Part shown: in pieces, positions 43,951 through 54,249 of the stretch
How positions within the stretch are numbered: position 1 is the first letter of the stretch
How the letters are laid out: each line of letters begins with the position of its first letter
DNA from: Pyxicephalus adspersus
Taxonomy: Eukaryota; Chordata; Amphibia; Anura; Pyxicephalidae
Length of the DNA: 64,000 bases
Reading direction: 5' to 3'
NCBI RefSeq assembly: GCF_032062135.1
Contig: NC_092859.1
Coordinates: forward strand, 86,118,994-86,182,993
The notes under the pieces: model-generated
The model's database searches: none
What the model was told of the DNA's origin: nothing
Seen by the model: only the letters and a program-made list of their open reading frames with translations
Translations under genes and position numbers: made by a program

Positions 43951-44039
43951 AGAAACCAGGACATTATTCTTAACTTGTTGCATATTAGCAATTGTAGACC
44001 ACCAGGCCTTAGCCAAAACCAAATGTTAACAGTTTAAAT

Positions 44040-46245
44040 TGATTACTAGTACAAATCGATGGTTTCAAACTCAGAAGTACCTCTACCGAGTTTTTAGGAA
44101 AAGCACAACCCACTAAAGTATAAGCTATTTGATATACTCTCGTCCAGAACTTCCTTACTTTAGGGCACTTCCACCATATATGATAAAGGGTTCCTGCAGT
44201 AATAAATCCCCTAAAACAATTACCTGTACAGGTCGACTAAAACTTAGCAAGCCTAGATGGCACCATATACCATCTCAACATTAATTTAAAAATTAGTTTC
44301 TACTGCTGAGGCATTGATACTGCTATGAGCTACCGTAAACCAAATCTGGTCCCAATCCTCCTCTTCAAGCAACAAGCCCAAGTCTACTTCCCATTTAGAT
44401 ATATAGGATGGGATGGCCATACTAGTTTGCATTAAATTATTATATAAAGCTGATAAAACTCCCTTCACCTTTGTATCCTGTACACATAATCTCTCAAACC
44501 ATGTCATAATATAAATACCAGCCGATAATCTGAACATAGATTGAACAAAATGCCTGATTTGGATATACCTAAAGATTTTCCTCCGATGGAACTTTATGCC
44601 TTTCTCAACCCTTTTTTTTTTTTACAGTATATTTACAGAATATTAATAGTATTAGTATAAGAAAGTATAAAGTATAAGTATAAGAAAGTTGGAAACACAA
44701 AATCATCCCAAATAATAAATTAAATACATTTTAAAAAAAAATTTAGTTTTTTTTTTAATTTTTAAAATTAAAAAAAAAAATAATATTAATATACTTATAC
44801 TATTATATTTTACTGCCCGTCGGCAACGTACACACACCGACATCACCGGGAATTCCCCGGTGACTCATCAAGTGCAGAGGACGCCAGAAGAAGAAGAAAG
44901 AAGACCCAAAGGAAGAGAGAAGATGCGAAAGACAATGCGGGACGCCGGCGGATCAGGTAAGACTCAATTTACTATTTTTTCCCATAGGTTTACCTACCCC
45001 GAGTGTGACTTAGGGTTACGGCTTTTAGCTTTTTTTCTACCCTGAGTCACACTCGGGGTTACCACCCAGGAGGTTAATAGAATCCTACGTTCTCAATGTA
45101 TGCCTCAATATAGGATTAGAGATATGGCGCTGTTGTGAATCCGGAATCCAGAGTAAAGCTTCAACCGCCACCACTGCATTCTCAATAGATACTCATTTGG
45201 GGATATTTTTTTTTTTCGAGCATAATACAGTAAAAAAGGGGGTAACCTGGGCGGCTTTATATTAAGAACTCAAATGCAGTACTGATAACCCACCAGAACT
45301 CCTGGATTGGGTGTATCTGGGGACTAGTGGGCGTTTTGCCCCCCCAAATGTACTCTAACATCTTAAAATGTATTATTTTTAAAACATGAGTAGGTATAGC
45401 AAGTGGGAGAACTCTCATAGGATAAAGAAACTATGGTAACTAAGACATCTTAATGGAAAGTATACAGCCTGTCCATGAAATTTGATATTTTTTCCATGAT
45501 TCTAGTAGATCAATCAAATATTAGCAGCATACAAAAGGTCATAAGATGGGGAGATAGTGTATATATCCTCAGATAACTAAGTCTTTTTGGCTCCCATTAA
45601 AGAGGAAAAGATCCTTAAAGGATTTTTACCACCTCAGATGATAAAGTAACATTAGGGTCTTACATTTTGAACTATTAAATTGAGGCCCCGAAAGGCCTGA
45701 AAATGTTCCTGTACCTCCATCAAATTAGGCAGGGACAGCATGGGATTCATCAAACTAAGGAGGCTGTCATCCGCAAAAAGTCAGAGCTTATGTTGCTGAC
45801 CATTAACCTCTATACTCTGAATGTCTGCATGGTTTCGGATTGCTATAGCCAGGGGCTCTACCGCCAATGCAAAAAGCAATGGTGATAGTGGGCAACCCTG
45901 CCTAGTGCCCCTGCCTATAGAAAACTCTGAATGATAGCCCATATGCCCCCTGTGTAAACGCCTTAGGAAAATCATATAAAGAGGATATCCATTTACAAAA
46001 ATTTGGTCCAAAGCCCCATTTAGGTAATAGTGACATAAGATCTGGCCATAGTACTGAGTCAAAGGCTTTTCTAAAATCCAAGCTCAGCAAAAATGCTGGA
46101 GTCTTGGTTTGTTTAGCCTGCTGAATTAAATGCAATACCCTCCGTATACTATCTCTAGCTTGTCGCCTGGGTATAAAACAAGTTAGATCAGCTGAGACAA
46201 AGTCCAAAGTCATGTGACAAGCTCTCTCAAAGGGGCTCACAATCT
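44040..46245 (-). pseudogene. L1/Tx1-like LINE ORF2 remnant (reverse transcriptase)
   Basis: Minus-strand ORF2 in broken frames. RT motifs from high to low coordinates: [57 protein letters not shown] and the catalytic FADD (45766-45777), then GGLSVLH...YKAAQV. After an inserted element (about 44610-45078) come YIQIRHFVQ, WEVDLGLLLEEEDWDQIWFT, RWYMVPSRLAKF and the IWWKCPKVRKFW-type end. Frameshifts and stops make it inactive. No endonuclease domain is visible. Confidence 0.85.
44610..45078. mobile_element. DNA element inserted in the LINE, with terminal hairpin
   Basis: Interrupts the LINE ORF. AT-rich left part; right part has 20-bp arms 44997-45016 (ccccgagtgtgacttagggt) and 45039-45058 pairing with one mismatch around a 22-nt loop, followed by ...aggaggttaa. 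The right terminus resembles a common frog repeat end; a TTAA target is possible but not confirmed on the left. Confidence 0.5.
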
Positions 46246-46345
46246 AATGTCCCTACCATAGACATATGTGTTTAATACAGGCTAAGGTCAATAAGAGGTG
46301 GAAGCCAATTAACCTAACTGCATGTTTTGGAATGTGGGAGGAAAC
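46235..46345 (+). repeat. frog SINE-like repeat, body fragment
   Basis: Includes ggctcacaatctaatgtccc and gcatgttttggaatgtggga, then ggaaacc, a sequence common in anuran dispersed repeats. No promoter boxes seen. Confidence 0.5.
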
Positions 46346-46622
46346 CAGACTACTGGAATCTGCTGCCATCTACCAGGATGAGAAAGATGAAACCCGACTT
46401 CAATACAATTGAAAATCTATAACACAAACTGAAGATCGGAGTTCATAGACACTGACGTGTTCAATACTTATCCCCCATCCCCCCGTATGTGCCTAGAGAT
46501 CTGATTTAATGTGATTCTGCAGGTTTTGTATATATTTTAAGGGATATATAAACCTTCAAAGTTCTCCTTGCATACTTCCAAGCCTCCTCTAGGTGGCGTC
46601 TCATTAGTGAAAATCTTTGAAC

Positions 46623-46950
46623 CAGTGCCACCTTTTCGGACCCACTGACCACTAAATTTACCGGCTCCGGACCGCTCATGTGTGGGGAGCTGGCTGTCAC
46701 TCAAAGGGGAAGAAACTTCCCCTCCATAGTGACGTCATGATACCAGAACCCGTCTACTGTCCTATAGCAGGTCTGAGAACACAACTTGCCCACTTCCTTG
46801 AGCCTCTGATACGTACTGGGGACATGGTCCACGGCCCTGGTTGGTGCGCCCCCTAAGCTGGGTCCTTCTCTTGACCCTACACGGGGGCACACTGGCCAGA
46901 GCCGCAGACCACCAACATTTTACCCCACTGGCTGCAGTTGGTGACCACTG
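46623..46950. mobile_element. non-autonomous hAT-like MITE, member 4
   Basis: 328 bp; left end cagtgccaccttttcggacc, right end gttggtgaccactg. Contains tgacgtca at 46730-46737 and ggccagagccgcagaccacc near the right. Flanking 8-mers (ctttgaac / ctacaaaa) are not identical. Confidence 0.75.
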
Positions 46951-47550
46951 CTACAAAACACTCACTGTAGTCTACTTCCACTGACATTGCATTGTCAATG
47001 AAAATGAATGCATTGTACATATTTTATGTGATTCAGATGTTATCTATGTTTATTTTCATTAAGCCCTAGCCTGATTGTGTTTTACACCTTACAACCTGTA
47101 TAGGTATCTGAACCTAACCTGTTATCAGGTATACAGTCCTGGTATAGCAAGGCTGGACCACAAAGAAGCCAACCGATTCATGTGTTGATCGGAAGAGAAA
47201 GCCTAGTGAGGGAAATATGAGCTCACTATGCTGATTGTTCTTTCACTGTACAGTTAGACTGAGGTTGAATATTGCAAGTTATCAGATTGAGGATATTTAT
47301 AGGCAGAAAGAAAGTGCTGTGACTAAGAAGGTAAAATCTAATTTTTTTTTATTTTTAATAAGCTATTCATTCTAATATTGTTATTTATGGGTACAGCTTT
47401 AGACAAGTGCTATGAGTCTACAGACAATTACTGTGCATGCACAGCTCATCCCAACATACCCTGGCTGTTGTAAAAAAAATAACTCCCACGCTGGAAGAAG
47501 ACTGGGTGCATATTCCAAACAGACAGGTACATTTATTTTATTGTTGAGGA
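46951..47550. other. intergenic, no gene seen
   Basis: No supported frame, RNA gene or repeat recognised. The sequence is unique to the stretch between the two duplication copies. Confidence 0.5.
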
Positions 47551-47590
47551 TACAGTTAGGTCCATAAATATTTGGACGGAGACATTTTGG
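47551..47590 (+). mobile_element. terminal repeat of a Tc1/mariner-like element
   Basis: tacagttaggtccataaata and ttggacgg..., the same terminus as the inverted copy at 3370-3408. Immediately left of the duplication junction, so it may mark the breakpoint. Confidence 0.6.
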
Positions 47591-49577
47591 ATTGAAACTA
47601 GTAGATGGAATGCAGAAACAACCTTTATCCCATAACCCATAACTAAAGATGGCTGATTCACCTATCGGCATTCCTTTACCGGGTGCCACCATCTTCCTTC
47701 TGTTCCTCCTCTCAGAAGACATCTTCGGCCATCTTGTAAGTCTTTAGGTGTGGATTGGCATCTCTGGCTTTTCAGCCAAATTGTCATCATTCCAGATGGG
47801 TTTCCTCCCTCTGGTCTAATGGCGGCATGTTTTGCTGTCTTGCTAACCTTTCCCACTCACAAGGTGCCTGTCTGTTTCCTGTTCCCCTCCACAGAGTGTG
47901 CAGATTTACCTGCACTTCTAGATCACATGCAAAAACAGTAAAAGAAGAAAATGCTACACCTTCAACCTTTCACCCTTAGGCAGAGTGCTATCAACCAGTC
48001 AGTAGATGATCAGATATAGGGGTTACGGGAGCATATCAGGCTGTATATAGGGGTATGGCCTCAGGCAGGGCTATGCTCTGTTAGATGGTTTTGTAGTATC
48101 GGGATGAAGAAAGTAAACCCATGACACTGAAACAGTGCAAATCGTGTCTAGGTAGTGTTACACCTGAATGCTGGGCTTTCTGCATGGATTGGTTAGGGTT
48201 ATATAGGCCCTGTAAGTCATAAATGTGTCTGCTGTGATCTTTTTCCTTATTATGAGGCTTTCTAACCGATGTAACCCCTTTTAATTTTTACAAGATAAGC
48301 ATAACCATTACCTTGAAGCCCAGTAATAATGAGCTTTTGCCATGCCTCATTCTTTTCATTTGGAGCTAAACATTTTACCAAGTATGATTATTAGAGTACC
48401 TTCAAGCATCTATACTAATACCTGGATCCATGAATATCAGTTTTTGTTTCAGACTCCTGTGTATGTTTAACCTATAGAGCATGGTAGGGAGGTAGCATGT
48501 ATCCCGCAGACATTGATCCATCAAATCTGATCTCATGACTCTGGGCACCTTATAGGCCTTGCCACATAGCTTGACCCTGTATAAGGAAAGTATGACTAGG
48601 AAACCTTACAAATTGTTTGCAAAGCCTTCATCAAACTTCAAACAGCAATGTTTATTCTTTCAACACAACATTTAGCTCTACTTTCAGGAGTTTAAACACA
48701 TATCTGTATGGGGGTACTAGGGGTCACCTTAAAGAGTCAGTGCACTATATTTAAGCAATCCTTTCATTCTTTCGGAGCCCTTTACACCGACCCAACTTAT
48801 CCTCCCTCTCCCTAGTTGTGTATTTAGTGAGAACTGAATAGCCATAATCTGGCATTTATTTTCTACTACCAAAGCAGTACAGCCCCATAGGGCCTGTGTA
48901 CCACCTCAGAAAACAGACTATAAAAGTGTATGTGGTGGTACTGTGCCCAGAAAGGAAGGAAAATGTGTTTTGGAAGATTGTAAACATGTGGCCGGGGCTC
49001 TTCTGATCTTGATAAATTTGCTACTGTGGAGGAATGGGTCAGAGAATATTTTATTGCAGTTCATGTATGATGGTATGCAGATGCAGCAGAAAAAAAAAAC
49101 TAAACTTAAAGAAGACAGTTTTAACATTTAAAAAAAAGGGTAGATAACTCTTTTATATTTAAAAAAACTGGCTTTTGTTTAGTTAGAAGGGGAGCACCCC
49201 CTTCTATACATTCATCACAAATCCCAAGAGGCTTGATCTTAGAATCTAGGAAGGGGCTTTCCCCACCATGTAAAAAAACAAGTGCTAAACTCACACATGC
49301 GCAGCGAGATCAGCACTTTTTTTTACATTTTTTAAGAGAAAACGTCATCCAATCTCGCGCCTGTGCATTGTAGGATTAGGTGATGTAAGGACCAGCAAGA
49401 TGACAGAAGAAGGCAGTGCACATTTGTTTCTCCGCTCCCTGAAGAAATCTTGGACAGTGCAGGACCGAATATAATCCTATTTGGAGGAAGGGGGCTTGGG
49501 GGTCTGAGGGCTCTGCAGAAGTAAAGGTGTCATTTTATTGTTAATGAAAGTTCTGTTTTTAATATTCTTTTATATAA

Positions 49578-51456
49578 TACTAATACCGGTAGGCACCAGT
49601 GGATGGCTGTTACAAATTCATACACTTACACAGCACTATCTAGAGGCTGGAGTATGAACAGAGATTCTTTATTTAATGACATTTTCATCTTTGTCAATAT
49701 TCTTTTCTTTAAATTTAAAGAATCCATGGCTCCTCTCATTTTGCTTAGAGGGTAAAGGGGTACTAGCTACCCCTAGGCTCATCCAACAAGTGTATGGACA
49801 GATATCTGGTGGACAACTGGTCAAAGGGAATTGACAGATTCTAATAGGCTGCACACACAAAGATTCATGTGCATGCACCTGTAAAAGACTTCCAAATGTA
49901 GACATTAATCAGTCTTTGTAGATTCCTATGTATAGACATCGCTACAGAGTGCAAAGCTAAATATTAATAAAAAGCAGAGTAATAGAAACATTTCTTCTAT
50001 TATGTGCTGTTTTTCATTTTAGGTAATTTAGCCTATTTTGGGGTATACACGTGTGAACAATGCAGGTTTCCGGCAAACTAAGTATATCTCCTCTCACTTT
50101 TTGTTCAGAGGATAAAGGAGTACTAGCTAACTCTCTGTTCATCCCACAGGTGTGTGGACAGATATCTGATGGCCCACTTGTCAAAGGGAGCTTCCAGATT
50201 CTAATAAGCTGCACATACATTGACCCTCACAACATGGACCCAGCATTAAAACATCTTACTCCTAAAATCATACTTCTTTTAACACCCAATCAAAAAATTC
50301 ATTAATTAATTTCAACAATAACCCCACACCAGCAATGAGCACCAACCTGATAAGACTGATACCCAGATAAGAACATAAAAAGAGCCAGCTGGATAAGGCC
50401 AATGGCCCATCTAGTCCAGCTCCTGTATCCCACAGTGGCCCACATCTATAATAAGGAGGTAGCACATACCCATCAGGGCTAGTACCCCATGATGGAATTT
50501 TCCTCCAGAAATTTGTCTGATCCCCTCTTAAAGACATCTAGGCTAGATGCCATCACCACAGTGCAGAATTACCGCCTTTATTTATTTTGGTAAGTAAGAC
50601 ATTTTCACTAAGACAGAAAAAGATCAGCATCTTCCTAGTAGGGTGCAGACAATAATAATAATACTAATAAAAAATATTTTTTTTTATCTCACATTACAGG
50701 AATGCAGGGAGTTTTACTAAACGCATGCTAATTGCATAGCCATTCAGAACATTGCACACATTTTTTTAAAAGCACTGTGGACAGCAACACAGTTACAAGG
50801 TTTCCATTACTTTCACAGACTCCTACCTTCTACCACAAGCTTTGTGTTCACCTAGTCCTGACAGGGTATAACAGGCTGGTACCCCTGTTCCTGGGCTGTG
50901 TAGCTCTGTTCAATGTCTTCAGCCTAATTTATACTGTATTTCCCATAACTAGGACAGAGCAAAACAAGATCCCCCCACCCCCCACATCTAGAAAAATGTT
51001 ATACAGAATCAGGACACTACTGACACAATTAAAGTAATATCCACAGACTTAGACTCACCATCATACTGACAACATCAGAAGCAAGTTTGCAGCAACACAA
51101 TCTGTACCATATGGACATGGCCAGAAACTTGTGCACAAAGACAGAATAACTATTCTACAGATAAGTAGCACATTTTGGTTCTAATAAAATGCAAGCAAAC
51201 CCTTTAAACAGTATGGACTGAGGGTCAGGTGTGATTTTAAGTGTGTATCAAGACCTTCAATAACAAGTGGGGAAAATCACTGTTACAGACAAATGCTGAA
51301 TACTAGTTATTATTTGGTATGCATTACTGATTGATTAGATTTAAATAAATCAAAAAGATTAAAAAGATAAAAAATGGCCTGTATTGAGCAATCAAGATGT
51401 CTTGCCACCTCATTGGATGCTACTTTAATGGCTAGGAGGGGGAACAAGTGCCCACT
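49578..51456. other. 1.9 kb insertion present only in copy B
   Basis: Left flank matches A up to about 17740 and right flank from 17745. The insert includes two similar stretches (49727-49870 and 50088-50220, sharing gtggacagatatctg and gattctaata) and a CR1-like copy (50310-51000). ORFs inside have no recognisable domain. Confidence 0.75.
50310..51000 (-). mobile_element. CR1/L2-like retroelement copy, inverted
   Basis: Reverse complement of the element at 12165-12790: ggccaatggcccatctagtc marks the tail. No intact ORF. Confidence 0.6.
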
Positions 51457-52135
51457 GGATTGTAAGGCCCTGTGTAGACAGGCTTGATCCCCATGAACAT
51501 ACCATGAAACTGTCATTCTTCAAAAATGTGTTGCTGTTAAAGCTTTGTAAATTGAAAAAAATGTCAGCTGAGTACCCTACAATTGACTAGAAACGGGCCC
51601 TTGTGCTTGTTGGTTTGTACGGCTTTATGCAGTTAGGCTGACCTCTTGCTTTGACCAATGGTATCGTCCAAACCAATTCAAAGCAAGACCATAGGAACCA
51701 ACAAGCACATGTGCCCTTTTCTAGCCAATTTTAGGGTACCCAGCTGACTGACAATGGCATCAACCAACCATTTTTTCTCAATTCACTAAGCTTTACCAGC
51801 AACACATTTTTGAAGAATGACAGTATATGACAGACCAATGGACTCATCCAAATGGTTCACAGCCAGATAGGTACTCTACCATTGGCTAGAAGTGGGCACA
51901 TGTGCTTGCTGGATGGTAAGGCCTTGTGCAGACAACCTGACTTCTATGGACATACCAAGCAACTGTCATTTCTTGAAAATGTCTTGCCATGTGATTCGAT
52001 TGGACGATGTCATTGGTCAGCCAGGAGTGATGTCATGGCGTAGTTGTAAACACACTGATGATGTTGCTATTTGCCAAGGATCCGCTACTCTGGAAGCATC
52101 TCTGGACGCGTCTCCAAAGCAATTTGACTGAGGCC
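51457..52135 (+). promoter_or_regulatory. modular upstream region of RING-H2 gene copy B
   Basis: Equivalent to 17748-18360. Here a long inverted repeat survives: left arm about 51506-51612 and right arm about 51690-51823 (both include the agctgagtaccctacaatt or aattttagggtacccagctg core). Several attgg/ccaat motifs. Promoter role inferred only from position. Confidence 0.4.
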
Positions 52136-52179
52136 TTGTGCGGTTTGCAGTTTTCTATTTGATTTTTTGCCGATGTACT

Positions 52180-52375
52180 TACACCTTTACCTCAATTACA
52201 TAAACCTACATCTCAATCACATATACTTCAATCACATACCTGCACCTCACTCACATACACCTACACCTCACTCACATACACCTACACCTCATTCACATAC
52301 ACCTACACCTCATTCACCTACACCTTATTCACATACACCTACACCTCATTCACATACACCTACACCTCAAAACAT
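52180..52375 (+). repeat. 21-bp minisatellite upstream of RING-H2 gene, copy B
   Basis: Units of acctcattcacatacacctac. Here the tract is open in the RING frame and would encode a heptad PHSHTPT repeated; an upstream ATG at 52167 could include it in the protein. Confidence 0.85.
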
Positions 52376-52439
52376 ATACGCCAGATTCACCTTCACATTT
52401 TTACTTGACTCACGGAAACGAGCAGCCTATACCATCAAT

Positions 52440-53222
52440 ATGCCAGGAAGGAATGTCAGAGGCCATTCACGGCCCACCATTTCATCACATCAGGAAGAAG
52501 ACCAATATTCTCTGGTGGCTCATAGGACCAGGTCTCGAGCTACACTTCAAAACGGAACAAGACGAACATCCAGAAGACGACGATCCAGAAGACGAAGACG
52601 TCACAACGCTGATTCCTCACAGAGGGAGAGAAGCCGTTCTCTAGTCGAGCGCAGGGTTGTTCTAGAAAGCCACCCAGAACCAGAGGACAGACCGACATCA
52701 CCAGCCAGTGACCAGCAGAGTGAGGGACAGCCAGACATCTGCAGCATCTGCTTGGGCGAGATTGAGTGCGATGAAGATGGCTGTGCAATACCCTGCGCCC
52801 ACTTATTTCATATTGATTGCATCAAAAAATGGGCAGAAGTAAGAGCTACCTGTCCCAGCTGCAGGGCAATTATTCCTCGAGTAGTTAGGGTAAGTATTAG
52901 ATATCCTATTGTTTCTTTCCTCAAAATCAATCTTTACTATTGTAAAGTAAATAGATTGTTTTTTAAAATGTGCAAAGATCTTTAGAGTATTTTTAAAGCC
53001 TATTTTAGATTTATTCTAACCTATTTTTTCTGGTTTTTTTTTTTCCAGGAGGAGGTGATTGATGGTATGCAGCGGGTTCTCATATGGATTGAACAACTTG
53101 ACCAAGACATAGAAGTCGAGGTTCCTGCAGAGGTCGTAAGACGACGGCCAAAGTTTACCGTCACCAGGAATGAAGACGGAGAGTTGTATCTGTCCTTTCA
53201 CCAGATCCTGTCCATCTTATGA
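52440..53222 (+). CDS. RING-H2 finger protein, copy B (two exons, intact)
   Basis: Probable E3 ubiquitin ligase of 207 aa. Exon 1 is 52440-52889 and exon 2 is 53049-53222; donor gtaagt, acceptor ttccag, phase 0. Order: MPGRNVRGHSRPTISS N-terminus; very basic stretch at residues 41-54 (RRTSRRRRSRRRRR), a possible nuclear signal; acidic/Ser-Pro linker; RING-H2 at 101-141 with ligands C101, C104, C119, H121, H124, C127, C138, C141; a C-terminal tail (EEVIDGMQRVLIWIEQLDQD ... FHQILSIL) of unknown function. Start chosen at the ATG shared with copy A (18634). An in-frame ATG at 52167 would add 91 residues that include the minisatellite. I do not recognise a named orthologue. Two copies with conserved splice sites argue for a real gene. 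Confidence 0.85.
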
Positions 53223-53410
53223 AGACGTGAAGGAAAAGGAAGAACTTCATCGATCCTGTGATCCTATCCTGTCCATCTGAGTAGGATCTAAGAAGAGAGG
53301 TAAGTTGGGTAAGTATTTATTAGTGGGGACAACCAGGACTGGATTAATCTTGAAATGTAATTTCAACTACGTTGGACCCTGCAAAGGTAACTAATTTTTT
53401 ATTGGTGTCT

Positions 53411-53779
53411 ATGGCATCTAGTGGTCTGCGGCTCTGGCCGGTCCCCCCCAGAGCAGAGTCAGAAGAGGGACCCCAGTGGCAGGGCGCACCGGCCAGAGCC
53501 GTGGACCATGTCCCCCGTACAAATCCCAGGCTCAGGGAGGAGGGCGGGCTGTGTCCCTAGACACAGATCTGAGCTTGCGATGGGAGAGTGGGCAGGTTGT
53601 ATCCAGGGACACAGCCTGCCCTCTTCCCTGATCCTGGGATTTGGGCAGTATTATGTCATAATGACGTCACTACGTGGGAGGTTTCTCCCCCTTTGATTTA
53701 CACCCGGCTCCCCGCACATGCGTGGTCAGGAGCCGGTAATTTTAGTGGTCCACGAGACTGAAAAGATTGGCGACCTCTG
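53411..53779. mobile_element. non-autonomous hAT-like MITE, member 5
   Basis: Copy-B counterpart of 19622-19990. Right end reads cagaggtcgccaatctttt on the minus strand. tgacgtca at 53662-53669. Confidence 0.65.
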
Positions 53780-53987
53780 TTTTAAAGCATAACCTGAGTA
53801 ATAACACTTTGCACTATATGCAGAGTCACTGCTACTAGCCCAGCCTGAACTTATCTATGAACAGCACTGACAGCCCCGAGCTTCCCCTCCATGACAAGCC
53901 TAAGAAGCCCAGACCTGGCTATGTACAGAAAGGCAATGCTAAGACTTAGGAAGAGCCGCCTATCAATGTCTCACCACAACACACGCC

Positions 53988-54158
53988 ATGGAACCTGAAA
54001 ACGACATATTCAAATTGGTAGCGGATCGTTCCAATCCAGCAGAAGGACCTGGAAGTGACGGCGACCAGAGAACCGGAAGTGTGCGGGGGCTTCACGGATC
54101 AAACATGAAACCTGGGAAAAGTTTGGTAGATGATCAGTCTCCTGACACAGCACAGAAG
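53988..54158 (+). other. candidate 57-codon first exon with ETS-type motif, copy B
   Basis: ATG in strong context (cgccatgg); MEPENDIFKLVADRSNPAEG ... DDQSPDTAQK stays open to a donor-like aag|gtttgt. ccggaagtg at 54073-54081 and ggaagtgacgg nearby suggest a promoter/first exon. In copy A the same block is frameshifted. Could be untranslated or dead; no domain seen. Confidence 0.4.
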
Positions 54159-54249
54159 GTTTGTGTGTGTGACCTATATATTATTATATGCTGTCAGGGT
54201 TATTTATGGGGTGTCATACCCTTATTGTACGCTGCACAGGTAGTTATGT

